Made by a program: the position numbers and the translations under genes. Below, piece by piece: positions 1-12,199 of a DNA stretch of 64,000 nt; the stretch's first letter is position 1, and each line of letters begins with the position of its first letter. The stretch lies in contig NC_089495.1 of NCBI RefSeq assembly GCF_036850765.1, positions 21,420,875 through 21,484,874 of the forward strand. Reading direction: 5' to 3'. The DNA is from Saccopteryx bilineata. Taxonomy: Eukaryota > Chordata > Mammalia > Chiroptera > Emballonuridae. The notes under the pieces are model-generated. The model had not been told where the DNA came from. It searched no databases and saw only the letters and a list, made by a program, of their open reading frames with translations.

Positions 1-1328
1 GTTAATGATTGAGCTGAAACTGTAGGATTAAAGCAAAGGCCCCTGTTGCCTGGCCCAGCAGGCTGGAGACAGGAAAGGCAAGGCTGGGATGCAGACCAAG
101 GCTGTGAGAGGGTTGACCTGACTTCTTCAGAAACCACTGGTCAGGGAATTGGCTTTCTCTGGTTTCCTGAAGTTTCCCAATGCAGACCTTCATATATATA
201 TATTGTATTTCCTGTGTTATCTTACCAACAACATGCAGCTTTTTACAATCCTTTCTTCTTTCTTAGTAATCATCTAACATTCAATGCATATTCTTAAATG
301 GTATAAAACACAAGATTTTTTTTAAGAATAAAAATGGCCTTAGAGACCTGCTTCAGCAATGATAGAAAATTGTAACTTTAGATCCTGCTGATAGAACCTG
401 TTAAATGTTTAATCCACATAGTTTCCTGAAATTAAGGTGCTTGGAGAGAAAGGGGTAGAAAATAAGTGTTTCCTCAGATTCTGTACAGTTATAACTTCTT
501 GAGACATAAGCTTATATAGACTACTAAATATATCTCGCACTGATCATCAATTAAAGCTTATTTATTAATGATGTCAATAATATTACCTAATAGTTTTTTG
601 AGAACCATCTATATGTCAGGCACTCTTTAAAATTCTTTGCACAGATTACTTCCATTAGCCATTCTAACAACCATGCAAGGCAGAAAATCTTTTCTACTCC
701 TCATTCCACCAGTGGCTAATTGCGAAAACTGCATTTGTGCTATTTTCATTAGCCATTTGATATCTTCAGGAAACAAAATCAGACATACCGTAATGGATGA
801 ATCAGTTTCTAAAGAAGTGGCTTAGTTTTAAGTTGGCTCAGATCTTCTTTTTAAACATCATCGATTCTCCTCAAATTATCACAACCCACCAACTTAGCTA
901 AGCCCTTATACATGGCAAATAGAACGTAACTTGGGGTTGGGACAAAATTAATTGTTTCTTCATATATTTGTAAAACGTTCTGCCCCTAAAGGTGCTGCAA
1001 TAAAAATATTTTTACAATGATCCACCTTAAAAGAACGTGGTCCTAAGAAAGTGACTTGACCAGAAATAACTAAGGGAAAGAGGAGGGGCAGAACGTTTCA
1101 GAGGGTCCTCCTCACTCCCGTTCGCATCGGTTTTACCTGGGGTCCATCCAATTACTAACTCTGGGCTGTTTACAGGAACTGCCAAGTACACTGAGCTCAG
1201 AGATCTCCTTCTTCCTATTAATTCAATTATAATGGTTTCCAGGATTAATAAACAAACTCAGAGTTTGGCAAAGGAAGCAGTTGCCACATAATAAATCATA
1301 ATACCCGTAACTCTGCCATCTAAATATA
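1..1328. other. Gene-free flank, mostly unique AT-rich DNA
   Basis: No open frame here resembles a protein family and I see no splice-bounded exon. Around 575-700 the motif 'atgtcaggcactctttaaaa' followed by a cytosine-poor tail looks like a worn MIR element on the + strand. The rest reads as unique non-coding DNA. A diverged repeat could be missed by eye. Confidence 0.6.
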
Positions 1329-1453
1329 GGGTAGGGCAAAAGTAGGTTTATAGTTGTGAGTACGTTAAACACAGAGGTTATCTTTGTGTTATTATTTATT
1401 AATTATTGTATTATTTTCCATATGAACAATTGTAACCTACTTTTGCCCCACTT
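1329..1453. mobile_element. Mariner-like MITE, 125 bp, flanked by TA
   Basis: The two ends are imperfect inverted repeats sharing the core 'ggcaaaagtaggtt', and the element sits between two TA dinucleotides (1327-1328 and 1454-1455), the target duplication used by Tc1/mariner transposons. The interior is AT-rich and has no transposase frame, so it is a non-autonomous copy. The end sequence resembles MADE1-type miniature mariners ('ggtgcaaaagtaattgcgg') only in part, so the subfamily is not assigned. Confidence 0.75.
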
Positions 1454-1956
1454 TATATATAATGGTATTCAAATCAAGAGTTTCCATGGAATGGATTTTA
1501 ATAGTCTTTACAAAAGGGAATTTTTAAGGAATAATATCCCTTTTTCTGTAAAGTATTACAAACTCTTGAGACTGACAGTTTTTTGTGCAGGTGGATGAAA
1601 AAATAGCAGAGCTTTGAGGGTGCTTAAGTTTATCCAGTCAGGTACAAGTTCTTTAACAAGCAGATGAGAAATTGAGAGCCAGGATTGCCAGAGGCAAGCT
1701 GCTGTGAAGTAAATAGCAGACCAAATTTATTGACTGTCTTCACAAAATAATAAATGACAGAAGAGAAATAGAATCTGTGACTCCCAGAGCACTATCCCAT
1801 TGTGCTATCAGAATAGTTAAGAAACAGATGATGGGAAGGGGTGTGGAGGTTGTAGACTTGGGCCTGGGAATAACTTCAAAATAGTCAATCATCCAGATGG
1901 GCAGGTGGCAAAAAAAAAAAGATGCTGATCTTGCTTGTTTTTCTTGTTTTGTACAG
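1454..1956. other. Unique non-coding stretch
   Basis: Nothing recognisable apart from an A-run near 1911-1920. No coding signal. Confidence 0.55.
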
Positions 1957-2251
1957 CAGTGGTCCCCAACCTTTTTTGGGCCACGGATCGGTTTGATGTC
2001 AGAAAATATTGTCATGGACCAGCCTTTAGGGTGGGACAGATAAATGTATCACGTGACCGAGACAAGCGTCAAGAGTGAGTCTTAGACGGATGTAACAGAG
2101 GGAATCTGGTCATTTTTTAAAAATAAAACATGGTTCAGACTTAAATATAAATAAAACGAAAATAATGTAAGTTATTTATTCTTTCTCTGTGGACCGGTAA
2201 CAAATGGCCACAGACCGGTACCGGTCCATGGCCTGGCGTTGGGGACCACTG
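1957..2251. mobile_element. Non-autonomous hAT element (copy 1), 295 bp
   Basis: The ends are a perfect 14-bp inverted repeat, 'cagtggtccccaac' and 'gttggggaccactg'. An exact 8-bp target duplication, TTGTACAG, flanks it (1949-1956 and 2252-2259). The 8-bp duplication and CAG...CTG termini are the signature of hAT transposons. There is no transposase frame. A related 350-bp copy lies at 56062-56411. The intact duplication suggests moderate age. Confidence 0.92.
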
Positions 2252-2259
2252 TTGTACAG

Positions 2260-3160
2260 GATGTGTGTTTTTGAAGAACAGATAGAAAATAATAAAACCC
2301 ACATACATCAGTGAGGGCATTTTTCTTTACCAGACATGAAGGAGTTTCTTTTTAAAATGTGTCTACCATGCCTTTAATCAATAAAAACCCAAGATGTCCA
2401 ATAAAACCTATTGAGAAATCTTAATAGAGCTTTTAAAAAACATCTTTCCTTTTGTGATTCTATTTGATAGACCTAGATTGAATAGCAGCCTGATACATTA
2501 GTTAGCCAATAACTCATTAATAAAATAATGATCGTAGGACTTAAGTTGTTCCTTGAAATAGAATTTGAATGTTCAGGTCCTGAGGGATTGGTTGGTTGGT
2601 TGTTGATTGGTTGGTTTAATAGCAACTTCAATAAATAAATAAAAAAAAGTGGTCTATCCTCCTCAGTCTTTAACCAAGATGGTAAAATGGGAAAAAAGTA
2701 AATCAAGATTAAAATAAGGCAGTTGTTTTCTCATCTATTCACTTTGGAAAATGATTTTTGTAATCTACATGCCCTTCACAGCAGTTATTGAGTACAAGGG
2801 ACAGCTGCCCTAAGGACATTAGAGGAATCGGATCATGGCCTGGTGGGGGAAAGTTCATCTGAATACTGATGAGAAAACAGAATGAAGATGCTGTAATGGA
2901 GGGAATGGCAGAGACAGTTTCATACCACACTGAGCAGGGGGCCACAGGGCGCTCAAAACGAGGAAGTTGTACTTCTGACCTGCGAGGACCTCATGAAAAC
3001 TTAGGTCAGCTTCCTAGCACCATAGGAAGGGAAAACTGGATCTAAGTCACCATCTTATAACAGCTGCAACTTTGTGGCACCTACAGGTGGTCAATTTGAG
3101 AAAGGAAATGGCAGGCTAACTTATCAAAAAATGCAAAAAGGCACTTGTTAGTATATATTA
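2260..3160. other. Unique non-coding stretch with a (GGTT) run
   Basis: A short GGTT-rich run at 2588-2618 is the only notable feature. No coding signal. Confidence 0.5.
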
Positions 3161-3162
3161 TA

Positions 3163-3390
3163 ACAAAATAGGTGGCATTTGTTGAGAGCTTACCTTGTGC
3201 TGTATATAATCCTAAACTCTTTATAGGCATTACTGCATTTAACCCCTACAGTACTCCTATGAGGTTGGAACCATTGTCATTTCCATCACATAGACGAGGC
3301 AATGAAGCCATGGAGCTATGAAGTGATACATCACAAGTGGTCTGGTCTTTCTTTAAAATCTGCTCTCTTGACTCTTCTGCTCTGCATTTT
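3163..3390 (+). repeat. MIR-type SINE fragment
   Basis: The run 'tgttgagagcttaccttgtgc', the later 'gcatttaacccctacagtac' and 'tatgaggttggaaccattgtc' follow the order of the mammalian-wide MIR element. It is old and diverged, and not part of the bat SINE family. Confidence 0.75.
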
Positions 3391-5107
3391 ATTAAGAATA
3401 GCAAATATCTCATGTGATTTAAATAATACTGTCACAAAGCAACTTATATAACCAAAGGGTTTTGAAGCCTCTGCATACTAACTACTTATTTTAAGTGATA
3501 TCAAATAAAATAATGTTCCAATATAATCAGAAATGTCATATAATCTTTGGACACTCCTAAAATCAGAATTTGAATTATGGTCAAACTACTAATGGTATGT
3601 GGAACTATTCAGAGGAAGAAGTTGGGAGTGAGATGTGATTTACTTTTTCCTTGGACAGCCAAGGTAATCTGACAAAACTTAACCATCCAAACCACAAGCC
3701 AAGATGTTTGACAAGCTCTTCCTGGTTCCTCTAAAATGCAATTTTGGCAGCAACTTTAGACAGGACATCAATTACTACATAAATAGAAGCACATGGATTA
3801 TCACAAAGAGGACAGCCCTGAGCTCAAATAATTCCTATTTATGCTAAAAGAACTAAAAGAGTTGTGATTACTCCTTAAAAATGTATACACTGTAGGCTCT
3901 TAATTTCTTTTTGCAGTGCCTATGAGGAGGCAAACAGCCAAGGATCCGGAAACTGTCTGGAGGAGGTGACATTTAAATTTCTCAACTCAAAGCAGGACTA
4001 AGAATGAGAAAGGCAAGAGTGGGGAGGAGTATGCCTGGAAGAAAGAACATGCCACAAGGGAATGAAGGCAAGAGTACACAAGAGGCTAGAAATGTAGTGT
4101 AACTGTGGGCAAGCGCTTGAGACAGAGCTGAGCACGAAGGCCTGCTATGTAGAATTTATCCTGGGGCAAGAAGAAGCTATTGACAGTTTTCAGTAAAGGC
4201 TAAGTGCACTTACTGTTTCCCAGGTTTGGTTTAAGGCTCATGAAATAATGTTTGGAAAGTACATTTGCAGACTTTAAAAATAAGTATGAAGGAAATACCA
4301 AGGTGTTTATAGATCTTCCCCCAGATAGCAAACACAAAACAACACAAGGTCTCAGGGAAGAGACTCATGAGTTTCTTTAACTGTGAAAAGCTCCCAGACA
4401 TTTCCTCATGGCTAATCCCTTAAAGCCTAAGTCATCGATAAAAATCTATGTCCTTTAAATGGCAAATATCCACACATGTGTAAACAGCCTTGGTAGAATT
4501 GTACTTGCAAACATGCGTTTGCTCAAAATTCTCTATAAAATGACAAAGCCATCAACTGTCTGTGAATTAGTTTTTCCAGAACATTCCCAGTTTACCAAGG
4601 TAATAATCACAAAGGGTTCACAAAACATCCTCAGTGATTGACATCTGAGACACACAAGAAGCAAGGAACAATAACCATGATCCATGGAGTCCTCTAAACA
4701 GGTAAATTAATCTGTAGCAGTTACTAAGCACTTGAGGGAAATATGGAAAAATCAACTGTTGGCAAAGCCAAAAGAACAAAACCCAATTCCAGGGCCAAGT
4801 GGATCATGTAGCAACATGCCTACATAGTCACCACCATGACAAAAAGTGCCCACAATTGACACAAATAAATTTTCATCTCTTTATTTTTTTCTAGCAAGAA
4901 CGATTATGGATTATTTTGACCTTCTCTCTCTGGAACTTGCAATCACTGACTTTTCATCCATTCAACACATTTTATTAAGTTTCTGCACTGTTCTGGGCAT
5001 TATGTTGGACACCATAAGAGAGTATGACCAAGTCTCTGCCTTTGAATGTTCATAATGAGATGAGAGAGGTAGACAGGTTTATATGTATATTTGCAATCTA
5101 GAGTCAG
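3391..5107. other. Non-coding stretch with one old repeat
   Basis: Around 4955-5060 a segment beginning 'ccattcaacacattttattaag' and continuing through a 'tctgggcattatgttggaca' motif resembles an old mammalian dispersed repeat whose class I cannot fix. The remainder is unique DNA without a coding signal. Confidence 0.45.
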
Positions 5108-5838
5108 TGTAGGGCCAGTAGTTGCAGCCGCTGTCACGGCCGGGCATGTGCAGGTTCTTGTTGAATTCGAATAGATAGTAGAGAAACAGCAGAGCCAAAA
5201 ACTGGTAGGCCATGCCTTTATTCTAGCCTCGCATGTGTGGACAAGTAAATACACACAGCAGGCAAACACTTCCCTTTCCATTCAGGGCTCCCAAAGCCAC
5301 TGACTTTCTCCCGGTTTTCCTAGAATCAATGGCCCCACCGTTGATTCAGTCCTCTCTGGTTCCCATCTCCTTCTCTCTGCACAAACTGGCTTCTCCTTCA
5401 GCACCCCACCATCTTGGCTGCTTCTCCCTTCTCATCTCTGTACAAACTTATTTGCCCAAGAGTCAGGGTAACAGAATATTGGAGTATCCAAAGCATTACT
5501 TGAAACCATGGGATATATATTGTCCCCAGAACCAGGGTGAGAATAAAAAATAAACAGGAATTCCCAGCTGCAAGGTCTTACCAAACAATCCCTTTTACCC
5601 AGGAAAACAATTAATCTTTAATAGGAAAAACAGGAAGCATCCTGTTCAAAATCCTGGTTGAAGGATGCAGGCTGAATATTCATTAGGATGCGGGTGGAGG
5701 GGAACGGGGTGGGAACACAGCAGGAAGCCAGGAACCCCCATGGCATGTGAATTTCTTAAGCTCTTGAGATGTGTTTCCTAGACAGCCTCCACAGAAGAGG
5801 GATGTTGAAATTTTTCAACTGCAAGACCCAGTGTGACA
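5108..5838 (-). mobile_element. Candidate solo LTR, antisense
   Basis: The segment starts TGTAGGGCC and ends GTGACA on the + strand, so both strands begin TG and end CA. Read on the - strand it carries AATAAAGG about 100 bases before its end, in the position of an LTR polyadenylation signal. I found no target duplication, and no internal viral gene is present. It could instead be another repeat class. Confidence 0.4.
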
Positions 5839-8195
5839 ATGATTACTAGTTTAGATAGTAAAATGTTCTTTAGTTCCTGATAATTGTTGGTTCACAAACT
5901 CTGTATACTTTTTAACATTAAGGCATATGAGGGCAGAATAGCATTTGCTTTCTAGACTGTCACCTAAAGTCAGATTAAAGGAATAAAGACATGAAATGAT
6001 CATTAAAATGTAGTGCAGCCAGTCAGGGGAGTTAACAAAGCAAAATATACTTTCTTCTTGATCTTTATTTTTGCTGTTGTTTGGTCACTGATAAATACCA
6101 TTATTGGGCTTGGTTGAATGGTTGGTGGACACATAGGTCTAGAGTCAGAGGGCCAGTGAAGGGGTAATATATATACAGTAGTAAACACAGGACAATAAAA
6201 CAGCATTAGAAGAATGTCTGTCTTTTTCTCTCTACTTCTCTAAAAAAAGGAAGGAAGAAATGTATGTTGGCAGAATCATTAACAGCCGGATGTCTTGTTG
6301 AATTGAGACATCATCTACAAATGCAGCTCCTTAAAGGGACAACTAGGAAATTTCAAAGGTGACCTTAAAAGAGGGCTTCAATATGAGAACTGAAAAATGG
6401 TTGCTGGCAGTATTTAAGCCAAAGTTAAATGCATTTGGCCTTGCTGCATAAAGGAAATCAATGTTCTCTATTAGCTACATTGGAGGGCATTTGCATTTGC
6501 TTTCCCAGCTCCCGAGAATTTATGGTCAGACAAGCCAGTTCTCTCAGAGTGAGTCACAGCCCTCTCACCTTCCTTTCCCTCCCCTCCCCCTCCCCGCCGA
6601 CTCCACCTCCAGCCTGCATCAGGCTACCTCTCCCACAAACACACTGAACACTGCAGGATCATCCCTCTTCGTTCCAGGTCTTTCTTGCACATCTTCCTTT
6701 GGGAAGGGGGTGGCCTGTGGTGGCATCATCCTGACGCCCTCCCAGTGTCACTCGGGCACCAGAGCCTCGTACGGGTGCACAGAGAACACCCAGCTCTTGC
6801 AAGGGGATGAGAAACACATGAGGGAAATGACACAAGACACTCTAGTGTCAACCCTCCCACCCCCACCCCCATCCCCACCCCGGAAAAACCGCAGGTGAAG
6901 CTTTGAAGGGAAAAAGAAGTCACAGAAAAGATGCCTGCTAGCAGGTAGGGCTGAGGAAGGCTGGAAGAGGGAATTTTTTATTTGATTTGATTCGATTCGC
7001 TTTGGTGGGTTTGGGTCTCAAGGTTTGTTGTTGACCCTTCTTCCGAGGAGCCCCAGGTCCCCGCCCAGCCATTCTACCTGACCCCCACTTTCTCTAAGAG
7101 AAGACGGGGAAAACCTTGGGAAGGAATAACAAAGTGGTCAAATACCCTGACAGCCATAATGGGTTCTTTCCCCAGAAAATGAACATGCATACAACAGTAT
7201 TGCAAGAAGAAAAAAAAAGTAGTTTTGACTCTCCCTGAATCCTTTTCCGTAGTCTGATTCTCTAAGTCAGAAATCCACCTCAGGGCTCCTGAGAAACGCA
7301 TCATCCCGCCCCTTTTCTACGTGAACTCAGCGAGTGGCACCAGGATGTTCCCAGGTGCAATGCGGCCTCGGAGCTCTGAAAAGTCTTGTTGTCTGCGCAT
7401 CTAAGCCCGAACCGATGGTGCTTCCTGGTGATTTTGCCCTTTGTGAAGCTCTTTCATATACATTATTGCCTTGGAACCCTCTGGGACTGGCTGCGGTTGG
7501 TCATCCCCTGTAGGGATGCACTCAGTGGTGTTGATGTCTCCTGTAAGGTCCTACCCCAGGAGGAAGTGGTAAGGGCAACTGAGCTGCACCTCTTGACTCC
7601 AGAGCCCTGTGCTGTCTTCTGTACCTTGCAGCTTGTTTTTAGAGTTTTATAGGTTTAATCCCTTCACGACTCGGCACTTAAAATGTGATTCTGATCCAGA
7701 TATTTGCATAAGACTTGAAGAAGCCAGAGAGTTCTACCTGCAAGGTAAAAAAATACTTTCCCCCCTCGAAAATGAAAGCATTCTTTGGCATTGCATGACA
7801 TGAAAATAAATACTTTAGGTGTGTATACCCTTCTCTATTGGCAGGTTGTGCATAAATGGGTCCTTCTACATTCTTGGGAGACTTGGCTTGGCGTTAGTCT
7901 TAAACAGCCCCTGTTCTGACTCATTTGTGGCCACTCCAACTGCAAAAACAGGCACCTCAACGGATAAAGTTTGAAGCAGTCAGAAATGTCGGATGTGAGG
8001 TGAACACGTGGCCAAGAGTTAACTGTTCTCTGCTTTGTTCTTTTTAAATTTTTCAAATGGATCATTTCTTCTCTCGAGGACATAGTCTCCCAATCTATAA
8101 AATAGTCCCCTCTGGTTGGCCTCTCTGTATAAAACAGAGTATGAAAAGGACAGAGAATTCTTCCAGGGTCAGAAGGCTTCTGAGCTCCTGAGTGG
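5839..8195. other. Mostly unique DNA, no gene
   Basis: Contains pyrimidine-rich runs (6565-6600), a C-rich run (6856-6880) and a short 'tgatttgattcgattcg' repeat near 6980. Open frames here are short and lack family resemblance. Parts look unlike any common repeat and could hold regulatory DNA, but the sequence alone does not show it. Confidence 0.5.
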
Positions 8196-8312
8196 TGGTG
8201 AGTGCATTCGTGTCCTAGGGCCGCCGAGGCAAAGGACCACAAACTGAGTGCCTTAAACAACAGAAATGTGTTGTCTCACCACACACACACACAAACACAC
8301 GCACACACTTCT
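8196..8312 (-). repeat. MaLR LTR end fragment plus (CA) repeat
   Basis: The run 'gtcctagggccgccgaggcaa' and 'ccttaaacaacagaaatgtg' match the reverse complement of the 3' end of MST/THE-type ERVL-MaLR LTRs. It is cut short by a CA microsatellite at 8280-8310. Confidence 0.65.
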
Positions 8313-8962
8313 GTACTCAACTGAGCCAGGGAAGTCCTTGGTATATGAGCTTCCATCTACTGCAAAGCTGAGATGTTGGACACCCCTTTGTGTAATGCTA
8401 AGACTGTTCTCCTAGGATTTGTAAGAATACAGAGTTAATTTCATAATTCTGTTCCTAAAAGGGCACTTCTAGAAAACAATTCTATGCACACACACACACA
8501 CTTTGCAGACACACATGCACAACAATGTTCATTAAAGTTTTTCTTTTATAATAGAAAAAATAAAAAACTTAAATGCTAACATTAAGTATTTTTTTAAAAA
8601 AAAACCATACTTATTTATACAATGAAATGAATCAGCTGATTTATAAAAACATTTGAAGGCATTTTGCAATGTCTTTGGAAAATGCCCACAAAAGAATTAT
8701 TAAGAGAAAAAAAAGTAGGCTTTAAGACTATTCTAAAATGAAAATATTCCCCCAAAAGTTAGTAGTATTTTTATCCTGAAGTTATAGTATTATGAGTGTT
8801 TTCATTTATTTCTTTAGACTCTTCTGTATTTTCTAAAGTTTCTATAACAAATATGTTATATTTATAAACAGAAAAAAAAAACACAATAATACTAGATGCA
8901 GAAGGAAGGACTCAGTCTTCTTCTTTCCCTCAGGCCTTCCTCCCCTACCCTAGTCCTCCTGT
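8313..8962. other. AT-rich non-coding stretch
   Basis: A second short CA run lies at 8488-8502. The composition and A-runs suggest a worn LINE tail, but I cannot place it. No coding signal. Confidence 0.4.
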
Positions 8963-9122
8963 GGTGGCATTTCACGACTCCTTTTTCTTATACCCACCTA
9001 CACAGTACACCTTTGCAGAGCTGATCAATAAAAGAAGATGCCGGTGGCATTTCACGACTCCTTTTTCTTATACCCACCTACACAGTACACCTTTGCAGAG
9101 CTGATCAATAAAAGAAGATGCC
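8963..9122. repeat. Perfect 80-bp tandem duplication
   Basis: Copies at 8963-9042 and 9043-9122 are identical by direct reading. The unit begins GGTGGCATTTCACG and ends AAGAAGATGCC. Perfect identity indicates a very recent tandem duplication, or an assembly artefact. 80 is not a multiple of three, and no coding role is apparent. Confidence 0.95.
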
Positions 9123-10170
9123 CTAGCTTCATGCCTCTCTCTTCTCTTCCCATTCCCTCCACACTCCAAAGCCCAGCACAGAGAGTCTTGACAAATTCTG
9201 CAAACAGCAACCTGGTCTTGCACCACGGACCCCTGAGGTTTGGGTTCTTTTAGCCAGAGTTAAATCCCACGTAGAGAGAACGGGAGCACGGGAGCATGGG
9301 TGAGAGAGAGAGAGAAGAGAGAGAGTGGGAGAGAGGCGTGGGGTGATCTGGGATGCAGGCTTCCTGGATGGAGTCTGGCCAGGTCCAGAGTGCTGAATGA
9401 AGAACACAGGCCCTCTCCCGTGTTTGGAACCCTGGCCCAGGGCCCTGAACTGGGCAGCCCATTTATCCTCTTTATGGGCTGAACAGATGAAATCATTTTA
9501 GCTGAAGGAAGTGTCATGAGTTTACTTATTTATTAGATTCACAGGGGGCATCCATCACACTGACATCTGGATCAGCTCGAATCATGAGACAAAGTACACA
9601 CTCAAGCACACACAGCCACGTGGATGTTCAAGTCGATGATCAAACGATGTACACAAGATCACACAACTGGAGAGAGGAAAGGCTGGTGGCGAGGATTCAG
9701 ATTTCCATCTTCCCACCACTGTGACGCGGTGACGCAAGGCTGTGCTGAGCACGTTGGCAGCCTCCCATCACCAGCCAAGGGTACAGCGTGAGACTCGTTA
9801 AAATAAACCATCTCAACGGCAGCTCTTTATAGTCTTCCTTCCTTTACCCTCCCCCGCCCCTCCCCTCATAGACAATGAATCATTTAACACAGAATGTGGC
9901 TTTGTTTCAGCTCTCACCTGTTCTAATAGAGGCTGAAACGCCATGGGTTCCATCTCTGATGAATATTAATATGAAATTTGTCTCCCTCCCAGATCAATCT
10001 CGCCTCCGGACCTCAGAAGTCCGCCTCCCCTCCCCTATAACTCCACTCTCCAATTCCCCTTTCTCACACCCCCACCATGGTTTCGCTCCTCCCCTGCCTA
10101 CCTCCTTTCCCAGGCGGTGGCAGTGTGCGGACATGTCCCCACCTGAGACAAAGAAAGGAGCCTTTGTTAT
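9123..10170. other. Non-coding stretch with purine-rich run
   Basis: A GA-rich run lies at 9300-9340 and a C-rich run at 9849-9866. Open frames on both strands near 9130-9510 overlap one another and show no family resemblance. Confidence 0.5.
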
Positions 10171-10275
10171 ACCTGCAAGATCCTCAATATTATCATCATT
10201 TAATTACTGCCATTCTCCCAGGCCAACTGCTTGGCAGCAGGCTCCCTTCTAGTTAGAGAGGCTTTTAAGTTTTCC
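10171..10275. repeat. 105-bp direct duplication, copy 1
   Basis: This segment, beginning ACCTGCAAGATCC and ending TTTTAAGTTTTCC, recurs at 12095-12199 in the same orientation with one base changed (A in this copy, G in the other). It is not a repeat family I recognise and has no poly-A tail. Confidence 0.93.
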
Positions 10276-11080
10276 CAGGAACACGGCACTGGAGATAGTT
10301 TGTGAATGGAGATTCATTTTGGGTGTTGCCACTGGTGTAAAGAGGTGACTCCCAGGTATCTGAGCCTTAAAAGACAAATTGGGACAAAGGTTATGCATTT
10401 CCTCTAAGCACAGGTCATCCTTTGGAAATAGCCATTGCTCTCAGAGTCACTGTCTTGGGCACAAACCAGTAGACTGCATTATTAACTGGCCCAGGTTCAA
10501 TTTTTTTTTTATTGTTTTACCACAGGGAGAGCTGGGTCACATTCATTATGCCTTTGGTTGCCAGGAATTGTTCCCTTGGTTGTGTGCTCAGTCAAAAAGA
10601 CAACTTTGCTTCAGTCTTCTGAAATGTACACCAGCCAGGAGTTTCTGATTGACTCTAAAAGATGTCAGAACCTTTTACACTCTGAAATGTCACTTGATCA
10701 GTAAAAAGAACCAAAGCATTCCACACCTGAAGTGACAACATTCCAGGCAAAACAGCCAGCTCCCAGCTTTGGAAGTGGGCAGCTCGGGTGGCTGCATTTG
10801 TTAACGTGCCTGGAGGAACGCAGATGCCTCTTACACTGCCTGGACGTTTCTAACTGTATCTGACCAGGTCATAGCCCTCTCATTTCCCTACGATGTTCTC
10901 ATGGGAAGTGCTGAGGATGGATTTGTTTTCAGTACTCCCAGCGGGAGGTGTCCTTCGGTTGCACTCATTTCTGGCCATCTAAATTGGAAAATAAAAATCA
11001 GCTGTTCCTCACTGACCATTCTCAGTATTGAAGAACTGGAGATAGTCAACGCTTGCGTACCCAACTTTTCTCCCTCCATC
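10276..11080. other. Unique non-coding stretch
   Basis: No repeat family or coding exon recognised. The T-run at 10501-10510 is the only simple sequence. Confidence 0.5.
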
Positions 11081-11082
11081 CT

Positions 11083-11645
11083 AAATTTATTATTATTATT
11101 ATTATTATTAAGACATAATTGACACATAGCATTGTGAAAGTTTGAGGTAGATTTAATACATTTGTATAGTGCAATATGGTTACCACTGTGGTGTTAACAC
11201 CTCTGTGAGGTCACATAATTATCATTCCTTTTTGTGGTGGAAGCAATATAGTCTCTTAGCAACTTGCAAGTTTACAATATAGTACTGTTGACTATAATCA
11301 CGATGCTATGCATTACATCTCTAGGTCTTATTTATCTACTAGTTGCAAGTTGGGACCCTTAAAGGATCTCTTCTCACATAACGTATCCCCAAGCCCTTGC
11401 TAATCACCATTCTACTCTGTTTTTATGAGTTTGGCTTGTTTAGAATCTACATATAAGTGAGATCATACAGTATTTGTCTTTCTCTGTATGACTTCTTTCA
11501 CTTAGCATAATAACCTCACGGTCCATGCATGTTGCTGCAAATGGTGGGATTTCCTTCTTTTTCATGGCTGAATAGTAGTTATATGTATACATATATATGA
11601 GTACTAGTTATCCCAGGAGATACATCGCACTTCATTCTAGTTTTG
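11083..11645 (-). mobile_element. L1 LINE 3' end fragment, antisense
   Basis: An (ATT)n run at 11083-11110 corresponds to an A-rich tail on the - strand. It is followed by 'agacataattgacacatagc' and later 'gtctttctctgtatgacttc', which match the 3' region of old mammalian L1 elements read backwards. No intact frame remains. Confidence 0.75.
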
Positions 11646-12094
11646 ATGTGAAATTTAGGATAATTTCTATCACCAGAAATTACTTTTAGAGCACCAATTG
11701 AAACTCTAGACTAGCTAATGGAATTACAGCAACAACTAAGGAAATTATTGTAGGCTTGGGAGAAAGTGGTCCAATTTGAATTTGGGTGAACTCTGAAAAC
11801 AGAAATCAATGACAATGTGGACCAAAAAGGAATGGAAAAAGGAGGAGAAGGAGAGTGGACATCTCCATAATGATATCTCACGTTTTTATCTCTTTAAAAG
11901 ATAAGTATCAAAATTATCTGTCCCGTGCATTTTTTTTCTCCATTATCAGCCCCCAAATGACTATTGTTTGTAAGTATCTCAATTAAATGTGAAAAAGATG
12001 CTAGCTTTGCAACCTGTGTTCCTTAGGACTCTCTTCCCGTGGAGGGAGAGGCATGTCATGCAGAGACAAAGAGAAAATAGAAAGAGTCCAGAAA
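11646..12094. other. Unique non-coding stretch
   Basis: No recognisable feature. Confidence 0.5.
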
Positions 12095-12199
12095 ACCTGC
12101 AAGATCCTCAATATTATCATCATTTAATTACTGCCATTCTCCCAGGCCAACTGCTTGGCAGCGGGCTCCCTTCTAGTTAGAGAGGCTTTTAAGTTTTCC
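12095..12199. repeat. 105-bp direct duplication, copy 2
   Basis: Matches 10171-10275 at 104 of 105 positions. Sequence on either side is unrelated to the flanks of copy 1, so this is an inserted duplicate and not part of a longer repeated block. Confidence 0.93.
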
